Source: Methylocystis rosea (lineage in GTDB: Bacteria; Pseudomonadota; Alphaproteobacteria; Rhizobiales; Beijerinckiaceae). Taken from it: a DNA stretch of 64,000 nucleotides. Position 1 is the first letter of the stretch. Every line of letters starts with the position of its first letter. The notes beneath the pieces are model-generated. The model was not told the DNA's origin and did not search any database. It saw only the letters and a program-made list of their open reading frames with translations. Of the stretch, positions 19,816-28,718 are shown one piece after another. The stretch lies in NCBI RefSeq assembly GCF_003855495.1, contig NZ_CP034086.1:1178001-1242000 (forward strand). Direction: 5' to 3'. The position numbers were made by a program, and so were the translations under genes.

Positions 19816-21408
19816 TCAGATCGGCAGTTTTGTCGGCCGCGCGTAATGATACCAGACGGCGATCATCATGCGCGTCATGGTCACTGCGGTGACGATGGTC
19901 GTCAGAATGCCGAGCGCAAGCGACACGGCGAAGCCGCGCACCGGTCCCGAGCCAAGAAAATAAAGGATCGCCGCCGCGACGAACATGGTGACGTTGGAGT
20001 CGACGATAGTCGCGAAGGCGCGGGTGAAGCCCGCGTCGAGCGACGCGAGGATAGAGCGCCCGGCGTGATTTTCCTCGCGTATGCGCTCGTAGATCAGCAC
20101 GTTCGAGTCGACAGCCATGCCGATCGTCAACACGATGCCGGCGATGCCCGGCAGCGTCAGCGTCGAGCCGAGCAGCACGAGTCCGGCGAAAATGAAGGCG
20201 ATGTGCACGAAGAGCGCGAGATTGGCGAAGACGCCAAAGACGCCATAAGTGACGAGCATGTAGACGACGACGAGGCCCGCGCCGACATAGGCGGCGCGTT
20301 TGCCGGCGTCGATCGAGTCCTGGCCGAGGCCCGGACCGACGGTGCGCTCTTCGACGATGTTGAGCTTCGCCGGCAGCGCGCCGGCGCGCAGCAGGATCGC
20401 AAGGTTGTTCGCCTGTTCGACGGTGAAGCGTCCGGAAATCTGGCCGGAGCCGCCGGTGATCGGCGTCAAGATCCGTGGCGCGGAAATGATCTTGTTGTCG
20501 AGGATGATCGCGAAGAGGCGCCCCACGTTCTTGGACGTCACTTCGCCGAAAGCCTGCGCCCCGCGGATGTTGAAGCGGAAATTGACGACCGGCTCGCCGC
20601 TTCTTTGCTGGTCGAATCCGGGCTGTGCGTCGGTGAGATCCTCGCCCTTGACCATCACCTGTTTTTCGACGCCGAGCTTGCCTTCCTGATCGACTTGATC
20701 GAGTTCCTCGATTTCCGACGGATTTTGGCCCGGATCGGCGACGAGGCGGAATTCGAGCTTCGCTGTCTTGCCGAGGATTTCCTTGAGCGTCTCGGGGTCC
20801 TGAAGACCCGGCACCTGCACCAGCACGCGGTCGTCGCCCTGACGCTGAATGCTCGGCTCACGCGTGCCGAGGGCGTCGACGCGGCGTCGAATGACTTCGA
20901 TCGATTGCTCCACGGCCTTGCGCGACTTATCCGTGATGCCCGCGTCGGTGACGGTCACGCGGATGACGCCGTCCGGCGACGCCTCGACGTCGAGCGGCGA
21001 GGGCCCGCCCAAGAGAGCGCCGCTGAAGCTGTTGCGCAGCAGCCGCAATTTTGGAAGGACTTTCTCTCGATCCGCAGGGTCGGCGACGCGCACCTGTACG
21101 CCGCGCGTGGTCGTTCCGATGCCGCCGGAGATGGCGACCTTTTCTTCGCGCAGGATGCGGCGCACGTCGTCGCGCAGATTTTTCACCTGCGTGCTGATGA
21201 GATCCGCCTGATCCACTTCGAGCGTCACATGCGAGCCGCCCTGCAGGTCGAGGCCGAGCACGATGGTCGGAGGCGTAAGCCAGGAGGGCAGGCGCGACTT
21301 CAGCTCTTCGTAATGGGACGGCGACAACATGCTCGGCGCGACGACAAGCACCGCAGCGACAGTCATCGCCACAATGGCGAAAAATTTCCAGGTCGAGAAT
21401 CGCAGCAT
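19816..21408 (-). CDS. secD: Protein translocase subunit SecD
   Basis: A 530-residue partner of SecF. Residues 10-30 are the first membrane helix; LGLDLQGGSHVTLEVD (about 53-68) is the D1 signature that contacts the proton path. The large periplasmic region contains the P1 head, ending in RVLVQVPGLQDPE. The membrane part shows GLVVVYMLVTYG, GIAGIVLTIGMAVDSNVLIYERIREE and the last helix LGILTTIVTAVTMTRMM. Order yajC-secD-secF on one strand with short gaps indicates an operon. Confidence 0.96.
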   Translation of the reverse strand: MLRFSTWKFFAIVAMTVAAVLVVAPSMLSPSHYEELKSRLPSWLTPPTIVLGLDLQGGSHVTLEVDQADLISTQVKNLRDDVRRILREEKVAISGGIGTTTRGVQVRVADPADREKVLPKLRLLRNSFSGALLGGPSPLDVEASPDGVIRVTVTDAGITDKSRKAVEQSIEVIRRRVDALGTREPSIQRQGDDRVLVQVPGLQDPETLKEILGKTAKLEFRLVADPGQNPSEIEELDQVDQEGKLGVEKQVMVKGEDLTDAQPGFDQQRSGEPVVNFRFNIRGAQAFGEVTSKNVGRLFAIILDNKIISAPRILTPITGGSGQISGRFTVEQANNLAILLRAGALPAKLNIVEERTVGPGLGQDSIDAGKRAAYVGAGLVVVYMLVTYGVFGVFANLALFVHIAFIFAGLVLLGSTLTLPGIAGIVLTIGMAVDSNVLIYERIREENHAGRSILASLDAGFTRAFATIVDSNVTMFVAAAILYFLGSGPVRGFAVSLALGILTTIVTAVTMTRMMIAVWYHYARPTKLPI

Positions 21409-21444
21409 TGTCCTGCTATCGGCTAGTGATCGAAAGGAGCCGCG

Positions 21445-22068
21445 TCAGCTCTGTGAGCCGGATCCAGCGTCTCCGGGCTTGTTGTCGCCCGCTTTGCCGT
21501 TGCCGGTCTTAACGTCGCTCGACTTGGCTTCAGCAGACTTCGCCGACTTTCCGCCGCTTTTGGCGCCGCCAGTCTTGGCCGCTGGCGGCGTCTCCTCCCT
21601 TACGGGTTCGCCCTTAGCGCGCACTTCGGCGACGGCGGTGCGCAGCATGCGCACCCGCACGTTGGGCGCGATCTCGACCTCGATTTCAGCGTCATCGATG
21701 GATTTCGTCACCTTGGCGACGATTCCGCTCGTGGTGACGAGCGTGTCCCCGCGTCGGACGTTGCGCAGCTGCGCGAGCTGCTCCTTCTCGCGTCGGGAGC
21801 GCGGGCGGATCACCAAGATGTAGACGATGCCCATCACCACGAAGATGGGAATAAGCTGACCCAGCATCTCCGGCATGGTCGGAGGCTGGTGGGCTTCGGG
21901 CGGCGTCTCGACGGCTTGACCCGTCTGGGTGGCGGTCGGCGGATGTGGCGGGGTTGGCGACGCCGGCGTTGAAGGCGCGGTCGGCTGGGCCGGCGGGCTC
22001 GCAGGAGACTCGGCGGCAGGCGGTGAGGGCGTCTGGGCTTGGGCCAAAGCGTCCGGGATCAGCTTCAT
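21445..22068 (-). CDS. yajC: Preprotein translocase subunit YajC with long flanks
   Basis: A 207-residue YajC, about twice the normal size. The conserved core is one membrane helix (LIPIFVVMGIVYILVI, about 72-87) followed by RPRSRREKEQLAQLRNVRRGDTLVTTSGIVAKV. Before it lies a low-complexity Pro/Ala/Thr segment (about 10-65) and after it a Lys/Ala/Gly/Ser tail (about 160-207). These extensions may be spacers or surface tails; they are not part of the known fold. It heads the secDF run. Confidence 0.93.
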   Translation of the reverse strand: MKLIPDALAQAQTPSPPAAESPASPPAQPTAPSTPASPTPPHPPTATQTGQAVETPPEAHQPPTMPEMLGQLIPIFVVMGIVYILVIRPRSRREKEQLAQLRNVRRGDTLVTTSGIVAKVTKSIDDAEIEVEIAPNVRVRMLRTAVAEVRAKGEPVREETPPAAKTGGAKSGGKSAKSAEAKSSDVKTGNGKAGDNKPGDAGSGSQS

Positions 22069-22427
22069 CGCGAAAATCTCTTTAAGGGCTCGGAGCCCGG
22101 CGCGGATTATTTTCCAAGCGCCGGAATGGGCGCGGACTATAGCCGCTCACTTCACGAAAGCAATGGCGCGCGGCCGACTTCACGCGATGCGCACGCATAA
22201 GCGCGAACAACGCGATGTGCGGCCACGCACCGCCCTTCGTCGTAGGAGAGCATAGTGACTTCAAAGCGTCCTAAGGCGCTTTCACGAAGCCGCTCACTTG
22301 CGGCGTCGGATTCGGAGCGCTCGCAAATTATAGTAGCGACGCCACATAGCTATGGGGCCATGCCTCAGTCCAAGCTTTTCGCCGATCCGCGGATCCGCGC
22401 TGAGCCATTCAATGGAAGGTGGAGCCA
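22069..22427. other. Intergenic region between yajC and a glycine-rich gene
   Basis: About 360 bases between divergent genes. One open frame crosses it, but only as an extension of the GC-skewed shadow of the glycine-rich gene. I see no structured RNA; promoters for yajC and for the glycine-rich gene should lie here. Confidence 0.4.
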
Positions 22428-22964
22428 ATGTCAGCTTTCAAGAATATTTCTCTGGTCGCGGCGCTCATCGGCGCGCTGGCGATGCCCGTTGCGGCCGGCG
22501 CCGCTGGCGGCGGCTGGGGCGGCGGCCAAGGCGGCGGCGGCGGCCAAGGCGGCGGCGGCGGCCAAGGTGGGGGTGCCGGCGGCGGTAAAGGTGGCGGCGG
22601 CTGGGGCGGCGGACAAGGAGGAGGCGGCCAAGGCGGCGGTATGGACGGCGGCGGCCAAGGCGGCGGATGGGGCGGCGGCGGCCAGGGCGGCGGCGGAAAA
22701 TGGGGCGGTGGCGGCCAGGGCGGCGGCGGCAAATGGGGCGGCGGTGGCCAGGGCGGCGGCGGCAAATGGGGCGGCGGTGGCCATGGTCCCCATGGCGGCT
22801 GGGGCGGCGGCGGTCACCATGGCGGCTGGGGCGGCGGCGGCGGCGGATGGGGCGGTCGCCATGGAGGCGGACATTGGTGGCGCGGACGCTGGTGGGATTA
22901 CGGCGTGGGCCGTTGCTGGCGCTGGCATCCCTACCGCCAGGCCTGGATGTGGGTCTGCGGCTAA
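22428..22964 (+). CDS. Glycine-rich exported protein
   Basis: About 178 residues. A signal peptide (MSAFKNISLVAALIGALAMPVAAGA) is followed by an array of GGG-x-GGG units with Gln, Lys, Trp and Asn/His between, such as GGGKWGGGGQ repeated several times. The C-terminus becomes His-, Trp- and Arg-rich and ends in CWRWHPYRQAWMWVCG with two cysteines. ATG 22428 follows AAGGTGGAG. Repetition makes other frames open too, but only this one has a signal peptide and a defined end domain. Similar exported Gly/Trp/His proteins exist in Hyphomicrobiales without known function; a cell-surface or metal-binding role is possible. Confidence 0.72.
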   Translation: MSAFKNISLVAALIGALAMPVAAGAAGGGWGGGQGGGGGQGGGGGQGGGAGGGKGGGGWGGGQGGGGQGGGMDGGGQGGGWGGGGQGGGGKWGGGGQGGGGKWGGGGQGGGGKWGGGGHGPHGGWGGGGHHGGWGGGGGGWGGRHGGGHWWRGRWWDYGVGRCWRWHPYRQAWMWVCG

Positions 22965-22974
22965 CGCAGGATCC

Positions 22975-24132
22975 TTATGGGCGAAGTTGCTGCGCTAGGC
23001 CGCGCAGGAACTCAAGACAGGCTGCCAGTTCGGCGATGTCGATATATTCGTCGGGCTGGTGCGCCTGGTCGATGCGACCAGGGCCGCAGACGACGGCGGC
23101 CACGCCCGCGCGCTGAAACTGACCGGCTTCAGTTGCATAGGGGACGGCGATCGTCCCGTTGCGCCGGGCGAGCCGCAGCGCCAGGGTCTCCGCCTCGGAG
23201 CCCGGCTGCGGCGCGAGCCCCGGCACCTGATTCTCAATCGTGGTCTCGACGCCGGCGTCTGGAAAGCCGACGAAAGTCGTTCGTCTTAACGCCTCGCAAT
23301 AGGCTTCCAGCCGGTCGTAGGCGAAATTCGGCGGCGCGCCCGGCAACGCTCGGAACTCCCACTGGAATTCGCAGTCCTTGGCGACGATATTGCGCGCCGT
23401 TCCGCCGTGAATCACGCCGACGTGAATGGTCGAGAAGGGCGGATCGAAGCGCCCGCTCGGATCGCCTGCCGCGCGCAGCTCTTCGCCAAGGCGCTCCAAC
23501 TCGCACACGAGCTTGCAGGCGACATGCACGGCGCTGACGCCGCGATGCAGATTCGCCGAATGGATCTCGAAGCCCCGCACGCGCGTCACATAGGTGGCGA
23601 CGCTCTTATGCGCGTCGGCGACCTCCATCGACGTCGGTTCGCCGACAATCACGGCTGAGGGGAGTGGCAGGTCCGTCCCGAAGCGCGCGATGACGTCGAG
23701 AGGACCAAGACAGGTGGTCTCCTCGTCATAACTCAAAAGGATGTGGATCGGGCGAGACAGCCGCGCCGCCTTGAATTCCGGGATCATCGCGAGGCAAGCG
23801 GCGTCGAACCCCTTCATGTCCACAGCGCCGCGCCCGTAGAGTCGCGTCGCGTCGCGCCGCAGCGTGAACGGATCGCCGCTCCAGGCTTGCCCGGCGACCG
23901 GCACGACGTCTGTGTGGCCGGACAGCAGCACGCCGCCGTCAGCGTCGGGGCCGATCGTGATGAAGAGGGCGGCCTTGTCGCCGGAGGCGTTCGGCGCGCG
24001 CACGAAGCGCACGTCCTGTTCGCGCAGGTACGCTTCGACGAAATCGATCAGCGGCAGATTGGATTTGGAGCTCACCGTGTCGAAGGCGACCAATCGGGAG
24101 AGCATATCGATCGCGTCTTCCAGGCGGTCCAT
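22975..24132 (-). CDS. argE: Acetylornithine deacetylase
   Basis: A 385-residue M20 zinc peptidase-family enzyme that removes acetyl from N-acetylornithine for arginine synthesis. Metal and catalytic motifs are SGHTDVVP (His73, Asp75), GRGAVDMKG (Asp105) and SYDEETTCLG (the general-base Glu pair), with HQPDEYID near the C-terminus supplying the last metal ligand. IEIHSA-like FEIHSANLHRGVSA is in the dimerisation domain. The start is MDRLEDAIDML; the longer frame upstream overlaps apaG. It begins 9 bases beyond the apaG stop on the same strand, so the two may be cotranscribed. Confidence 0.9.
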   Translation of the reverse strand: MDRLEDAIDMLSRLVAFDTVSSKSNLPLIDFVEAYLREQDVRFVRAPNASGDKAALFITIGPDADGGVLLSGHTDVVPVAGQAWSGDPFTLRRDATRLYGRGAVDMKGFDAACLAMIPEFKAARLSRPIHILLSYDEETTCLGPLDVIARFGTDLPLPSAVIVGEPTSMEVADAHKSVATYVTRVRGFEIHSANLHRGVSAVHVACKLVCELERLGEELRAAGDPSGRFDPPFSTIHVGVIHGGTARNIVAKDCEFQWEFRALPGAPPNFAYDRLEAYCEALRRTTFVGFPDAGVETTIENQVPGLAPQPGSEAETLALRLARRNGTIAVPYATEAGQFQRAGVAAVVCGPGRIDQAHQPDEYIDIAELAACLEFLRGLAQQLRP

Positions 24133-24140
24133 CTCGCCGC

Positions 24141-24533
24141 CTAATTCAGCGTCGGACGCGACAGCGGACTGTCGAGCGAGAACGCGGGCACTTCGACGTC
24201 GAAGGTTTCCCCGGCGTCGGTGATCATCCGATAGCTGCCCTGCATCATCCCGGAAGGCGTGCCAAGCGGACAACCTGAGGCATAACGAAACGTCTCCCCA
24301 GGCTCGAGCACCGGCTGTTCGCCGACGACGCCCGGTCCGCGCACTTCCTCGCGCCGGCCGTTGGCGTCGATGACGATCCAGTGGCGCGATAAAAGCTGCA
24401 CTCGAACGCGCCCAAGATTGGCGATCTCGATCGTATAGGACCAGAAGTAGCGATCCTGGTCGGGGTCTGAGCGATCCGGCAGGAAGTCGGGAAGCGCCGT
24501 GACCTGAATGTCTCTGGTGATGGAGATGTACAT
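24141..24533 (-). CDS. apaG: ApaG domain protein
   Basis: A 130-residue single-domain protein with the ApaG fold: RYFWSYTIEIANLGRVRVQLLSRHWIVIDANGR, then PGVVGEQPVLEPGETFRYASGCPLGTPSGMMQGSYRM. These are the most conserved stretches of the family. ApaG is a fibronectin-III-like domain with no settled biochemical role, originally tied to Co2+ resistance and Mg2+ efflux. The ATG at 24533 matches the normal length; an upstream Met would add 32 unrelated residues. Confidence 0.95.
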   Translation of the reverse strand: MYISITRDIQVTALPDFLPDRSDPDQDRYFWSYTIEIANLGRVRVQLLSRHWIVIDANGRREEVRGPGVVGEQPVLEPGETFRYASGCPLGTPSGMMQGSYRMITDAGETFDVEVPAFSLDSPLSRPTLN

Positions 24534-24723
24534 GGATGCAAGATTAGAACGGGCGCCGACAAAGTGAAATGTTTTTGATTGGGCGCCGATCGGCGCGCGA
24601 ACGATCACAGACTGTGGCCCAATGGCCACACCAACGGCTTTTCGGACTCATTTCGTCGCGCCGCGACTATCCGCGATGCAGTGAATTGTAAATAGTGGGT
24701 TGTCAGTTTTGACCGGAATCAAA

Positions 24724-25089
24724 ATGCGGCTCACGACGCTTCGCACGCTACTGCTTATCCTGGCCATGGTCGTCCAGACCGTCGCCGGCGGAGCCGGGCT
24801 GGCGCGCGCCGCTTCGATCTCTCCCGAAGAGACGATTGCAGCTCATTGCCAGCAGGTGCGCGCAGGCGAACAGTCCGCGCCTCACGATCAGCTTGGCCAT
24901 CGGCACAACTGCCAATCCTGCCTCTTATGCGGCGAGCCCCCGCCGGCCTGGGTTTCGGCGGCCTCGGACTATGTCGTCGCGCGGGGCGAATATGCGCTGA
25001 TCGACGCGCCCACATACGCGGTGCGATCGCTCTCCGAACGATCGTCGCGCGCGCACAGCGCACGGGCGCCGCCCTTCTCACACGCCTGA
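24724..25089 (+). CDS. DUF2946-type exported Cys-motif protein (1 of 3)
   Basis: About 121 residues from ATG 24724 with a signal peptide (MRLTTLRTLLLILAMVVQTVAGGAGLARA). The mature part has HDQLGHRHNCQSCLLCGEPPPAW: two His close to a C-x2-C-x2-C cluster, which could bind a soft metal. The end SARAPPFSHA resembles the RAPP tail of the two paralogues downstream. DUF2946 proteins often accompany TonB receptors and copper genes, as here, where the receptor starts 143 bases after this stop. An upstream TTG would lengthen the protein by eight residues. Metal binding is inferred. Confidence 0.72.
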   Translation: MRLTTLRTLLLILAMVVQTVAGGAGLARAASISPEETIAAHCQQVRAGEQSAPHDQLGHRHNCQSCLLCGEPPPAWVSAASDYVVARGEYALIDAPTYAVRSLSERSSRAHSARAPPFSHA

Positions 25090-25232
25090 GGCCGCTGGCG
25101 CGCAAGAGCGCGACGTCCGGTTCTCGCCGCTGCTCGAAGCAGCCTCCACGTCACTGGTCCGCGTGCGCGTTGCGTTCAACGTTGCGGCCGCTCTCCCTAT
25201 GCCGACTGACGTCGGCGTCAAGGAACACCGTC

Positions 25233-27818
25233 ATGATCCGTCGTTCTCGCCTCCTCGGAGGAGCCTCTTTCGCCGTACTCAGCCTACTCGCCCCGTCGGT
25301 CGCGGATGCGCAGCAGGCGCTTCCCACCATCAGCGTCGGCGGGGCCCGCAGCCCCGTGCGGCCGGGTCCTGTCGGCAGACCCGTCGGCGGGCAGGGACGC
25401 GTCACCACCGCGGCGCCTGTGCCGGGGCCCGCTTTGGCGGATCGTTACGCGGAGCCAACGCCAGCGCCTTTCAGCCGCACCTTGCCGGCGAACATTCCGG
25501 CGGTCGTCGAGAGCAGGACGCGCAAAGAGATTCAAAAAACCACAAATATCATGACCTCTTCCGACGCGTTCAGATATATGCCGTCAATTCTCATTCGCGA
25601 GCGCTATATTGGCGATCGCAACGCAATCGTCTCGACACGCACCACGGGCACCATTCAGAGCGCGTTGGTGCTTGTCTATGCCGACAATGTGCTGCTCTCG
25701 AATCTGCTCGGCAACAGCTTCAACTTCGCGCCGCGCTGGGGCATGGTTTCCCCGGCCGAAATTTCACGCGTCGATGTGATGTACGGGCCGTTCTCGGCGC
25801 TTTATCCGGGCAATTCGATCGGCGGCGTGCTGACGATGACGACGCGGATGCCGGACGAATTCGAGGTCCACGCGATGGGCACCGTGGCGGTGCAGCCGTT
25901 CAGCCTCTATGGCAGAAAAGAACTCAATCTCGGCGGCGTGACAAATATCCTAGTCGGCGATCGCATCAACGACTTCCGTTACTGGGTCGGCTACGAACAC
26001 CTGGACAATCAAGGACAGGCGCAAACATTCCCCGGCCTCTTTTTGACGCCGGGCACAGGTTCGGCGTTCTCTGGGGGCTACCAGGACTTCGACCAACAGG
26101 GTCGTCCGCGCATCATTACAGGAGCCGCAGGCGCCGATTATGTTCAAACAGACTTGGCGAAGGTTAAAGTCTCTTATGACATCTTGCCGCTTCTGCGCGC
26201 CAAATATCAGGTTGGCTTCTGGACGCTGAACAACAACACCACCGTGGAAAGCTTCATTAACGACAGGAACGGCGTGCCGATCTACAACACCCAGAGCGGG
26301 CGCGTGCAGCTTGGCCCCTATTCCGTCACGCCCGGCGGCGTCAATCCCGGGCACGGCGCCGCAAACCACCTGATGCAGGCGCTCGAACTCAGACAGGACA
26401 CCGGCGGGGTCTTCGATTTCGATTTGTCGGCGACCTCATTCAACTTCCTTCGCGATTTCACCAACAATGCGCAATCCTATGGACCGCGCGTCAATAATGC
26501 CGGAACCGCCTATAATGTCGATCCGCGCGGGCTGAACACCAATAATGGCGGAACGTTCTGGCGCACCGGCGACGCGCGCTTCATTTGGCGCCCGCCCTAC
26601 GACATCCTCGGCAAGCATGAAGTGTCGTTCGGCGCCCATGGCGATCTTTATTCGCTGGCCACCAAGCAGACCAGCACCGTGTCCTGGCCGAACAATTATT
26701 ATCTCGGGATTCAGGCGCAGAACTTCGGCAAAACCGAAACGAAAGGCGTCTATGTTCAGGAAGTCTGGAGGCCTCTGCCGGATTGGAAATTCACCGCCGG
26801 CGCACGCGGCGAGTGGTGGCGCGCCTTTGGCGGGATGAACGCGACCGGCGGGTTTGGCAACGCGTCGAACCCGACGGGCCAGGCAATCGTCGGCCTGCCG
26901 CTTAGAGCCGCGAACATCACCTATTTCCCGGATTCCTATAAGGGCGCTTTCTCGCCGAAGGCGGCGCTCGAATATTTTTTCACGCCGGAACTCTCTTTGC
27001 GCGGCTCGATCGCGCGCGCCTATCGCTTTCCGACAGTCAACGAATTGTTCCAATCCCTGTCGAGCCCAAGTTCGGTGCTCATCAACAATCCAAATTTGCA
27101 GCCTGAAATATGCACCTGTTACGATCTGACCGGCGAGTATCGGAAGATCGACGCGTTCGGCGGCGCGATCGGGCTCTTCAATCCGCGCATCAGCCTGTTT
27201 CTCGACGATCGCTGGAACGCCATCGCCAGCCAGACCACGCTCTCCATTTTCGGCACGCAGATCTCGCAAAACGCCAATCTCGACAAGGTACGGTTTCGCG
27301 GCATCGAGGCGGCGGCGCATATGAAGGACATTCTGGTTCCGGGACTGGATTTCGAGGGCGGCCTGACCTTCACCGACGCAAAAATTCAGAGCAATCTCTC
27401 GAGCCGCAATCTCGACAGCATTCTCTTTGCCGGCAACCAGTTCCCTCGCGTCCCCAGAATTCGTTTCCGCGGCGTCGCGAGCTACAGCCCCAATCCCGAC
27501 ATGTCCTTCGCCCTTGGCGCGCGCTACTCGTCCCCGGCGTTCGTCACCTTTGCGAACACCGACTTCAACCACAATAATTACGGCAACGTGGACAGTGAAA
27601 TCCTCGTTTTCGATATGAAGGCGAGATACCGGCTCGAGCCGAATTGGTGGCTGTCCGTGGGCGTGAACAACATCGGCCGTTGGAAAGCCTATGTGAATCC
27701 GAACCCCTATCCGCAGCGCACCTTCTTTATCGCGCTCAACTATGACTTCGGCGGCCCGGACGGATCGGGCGTAACGATCGACCGGGGTGGTTCCGGAGGC
27801 ACGGCGGCGGTCAGGTGA
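25233..27818 (+). CDS. TonB-dependent outer-membrane receptor
   Basis: An 861-residue receptor. A signal peptide (MIRRSRLLGGASFAVLSLLAPSVADA) is followed by LPTISVGGA, a TonB-box-like stretch, and a Pro/Gly-rich linker. The plug domain has SSDAFRYMPSILIRERY, RWGMVSPAEISRVDVMYGPFSALYPGNSIGGVLTM. The barrel ends in Phe-rich strands (PYPQRTFFIALNYDFGG). A CTC motif (EICTCYD) lies in a barrel loop. ATG 25233 follows AAGGA; the frame is open much further upstream but overlaps the previous gene. The neighbouring Cys-motif proteins suggest a metal or metallophore substrate, copper being the leading guess. Confidence 0.92.
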   Translation: MIRRSRLLGGASFAVLSLLAPSVADAQQALPTISVGGARSPVRPGPVGRPVGGQGRVTTAAPVPGPALADRYAEPTPAPFSRTLPANIPAVVESRTRKEIQKTTNIMTSSDAFRYMPSILIRERYIGDRNAIVSTRTTGTIQSALVLVYADNVLLSNLLGNSFNFAPRWGMVSPAEISRVDVMYGPFSALYPGNSIGGVLTMTTRMPDEFEVHAMGTVAVQPFSLYGRKELNLGGVTNILVGDRINDFRYWVGYEHLDNQGQAQTFPGLFLTPGTGSAFSGGYQDFDQQGRPRIITGAAGADYVQTDLAKVKVSYDILPLLRAKYQVGFWTLNNNTTVESFINDRNGVPIYNTQSGRVQLGPYSVTPGGVNPGHGAANHLMQALELRQDTGGVFDFDLSATSFNFLRDFTNNAQSYGPRVNNAGTAYNVDPRGLNTNNGGTFWRTGDARFIWRPPYDILGKHEVSFGAHGDLYSLATKQTSTVSWPNNYYLGIQAQNFGKTETKGVYVQEVWRPLPDWKFTAGARGEWWRAFGGMNATGGFGNASNPTGQAIVGLPLRAANITYFPDSYKGAFSPKAALEYFFTPELSLRGSIARAYRFPTVNELFQSLSSPSSVLINNPNLQPEICTCYDLTGEYRKIDAFGGAIGLFNPRISLFLDDRWNAIASQTTLSIFGTQISQNANLDKVRFRGIEAAAHMKDILVPGLDFEGGLTFTDAKIQSNLSSRNLDSILFAGNQFPRVPRIRFRGVASYSPNPDMSFALGARYSSPAFVTFANTDFNHNNYGNVDSEILVFDMKARYRLEPNWWLSVGVNNIGRWKAYVNPNPYPQRTFFIALNYDFGGPDGSGVTIDRGGSGGTAAVR

Positions 27819-27820
27819 CG

Positions 27821-27862
27821 CTTGGGCGTTCGCTACTTGGGCGTTCGACACTTGGGCGTTCC
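27821..27862. repeat. Three direct repeats with 15-bp period after the receptor gene
   Basis: Three copies of CTTGGGCGTTCG (last one ends CC) at 27821, 27836 and 27851, starting right after the receptor stop. The 15-bp period equals that of the repeat at 7513-7557, though the unit differs. Confidence 0.85.
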
Positions 27863-28004
27863 AAGTTGCGATCGTCCTGCTGAGACGCTTTGCCGCGGCG
27901 AGGCGGTCGCCCCAAGATTAACTTGTCGTGGCCTTCGCTTTTTGCTTACATCAGCGCGCGCATGTGAATTCCGCATGCGCGCCGATTCCAGGGCTCAAGA
28001 CTTT

Positions 28005-28370
28005 ATGCGTCGTAACTGGCTGACAGTTCTGCTGTTCGCGCTCGCGCTGACCGTTCAGGCCTTCGCGCCTGCCGCGGCGCAGGTCGCGTCGCGGATGGGC
28101 GCGGGCGACGCCGTCAGCGAATTTTGCTTTACCGACGTCGCCTCGAGCGATCGATCGCAGGCTCCGGGCCACGCAAAGGGCCACCGGGACGTCTGTCTGT
28201 TTTGTCAAAACCATTGCGATGGCGTTGCGCCGCTTGCCGCGCGCGTCATTCATCTCGGCAAGGCGCCCGTCCAATGGACAGCGCTTGATTGGACGGTGGC
28301 GGACTGCGCCCTGCCGACCCGCCTGCAGGATTATTCAAGACAGGCGCGAGCGCCTCCCGCCAACTCCTGA
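28005..28370 (+). CDS. DUF2946-type exported Cys-motif protein (2 of 3)
   Basis: About 121 residues with signal peptide MRRNWLTVLLFALALTVQAFAPAAA. The mature part shows GHRDVCLFCQNHCDGVAPLAA, a C-x2-C-x3-C cluster flanked by His, and WTVADCALPTRLQ before the tail RAPPANS. The same cluster and TVADC segment recur in the gene at 28719, so the two are paralogues. An ATG at 27975 would also be possible; neither start has a strong ribosome site. It follows the TonB receptor by about 190 bases and probably acts with it in the periplasm. Confidence 0.7.
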   Translation: MRRNWLTVLLFALALTVQAFAPAAAQVASRMGAGDAVSEFCFTDVASSDRSQAPGHAKGHRDVCLFCQNHCDGVAPLAARVIHLGKAPVQWTALDWTVADCALPTRLQDYSRQARAPPANS

Positions 28371-28484
28371 TCCTTCGCACGCTGCCGCGCCGCTTTGCGC
28401 TCCCGCCCGGATTCCGGGACCGCGCACAGCATCGGCGCAGCTTAAGGACAATGCCGCGTCAAGCGGCGGGACGGGAGTAAGCGC

Positions 28485-28715
28485 ATGTTTCGTAAACGCA
28501 AGCCGAGCGCGAGGGAAAGCCTCGTCGCCGGCGCGACGCTCGAATCTTTGAATGAACGAGAGCGCGCGCAGCCGTGTCATGCGCCGGGCATGGCGGCGCT
28601 CGCCGCCATCGTGCCGGCGACGCCCCTGTGGCGCGGCAATGACCAGCGCGTCATTCGCCTCATCGACCTCGAACGCCGCGCGAGATTCTCGCGGCCTTTG
28701 ACCGACGCGATCTGA
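28485..28715 (+). CDS. Small basic protein in the metal-uptake locus
   Basis: A 76-residue protein (MFRKRKPSARESLVAGATLESLNERERAQ...) with no recognised family, no signal peptide and no membrane helix. Support comes from GGGAG 8 bases before the ATG and from its position only 3 bases before the next gene start. It may be a cytoplasmic helper or regulator of the locus; function unknown. Confidence 0.45.
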   Translation: MFRKRKPSARESLVAGATLESLNERERAQPCHAPGMAALAAIVPATPLWRGNDQRVIRLIDLERRARFSRPLTDAI

Positions 28716-28718
28716 CCG

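Noticed and set aside
22255..22998. A 247-codon alanine-rich frame overlapping the glycine-rich gene
   Set aside because: It is an out-of-frame reading of the GGC repeats; it has no signal peptide or ribosome site.
24846..25232. N-terminal extension of the TonB receptor
   Set aside because: It overlaps the first DUF2946 gene in another frame and is Arg/Ala-rich; the signal peptide begins at 25233.
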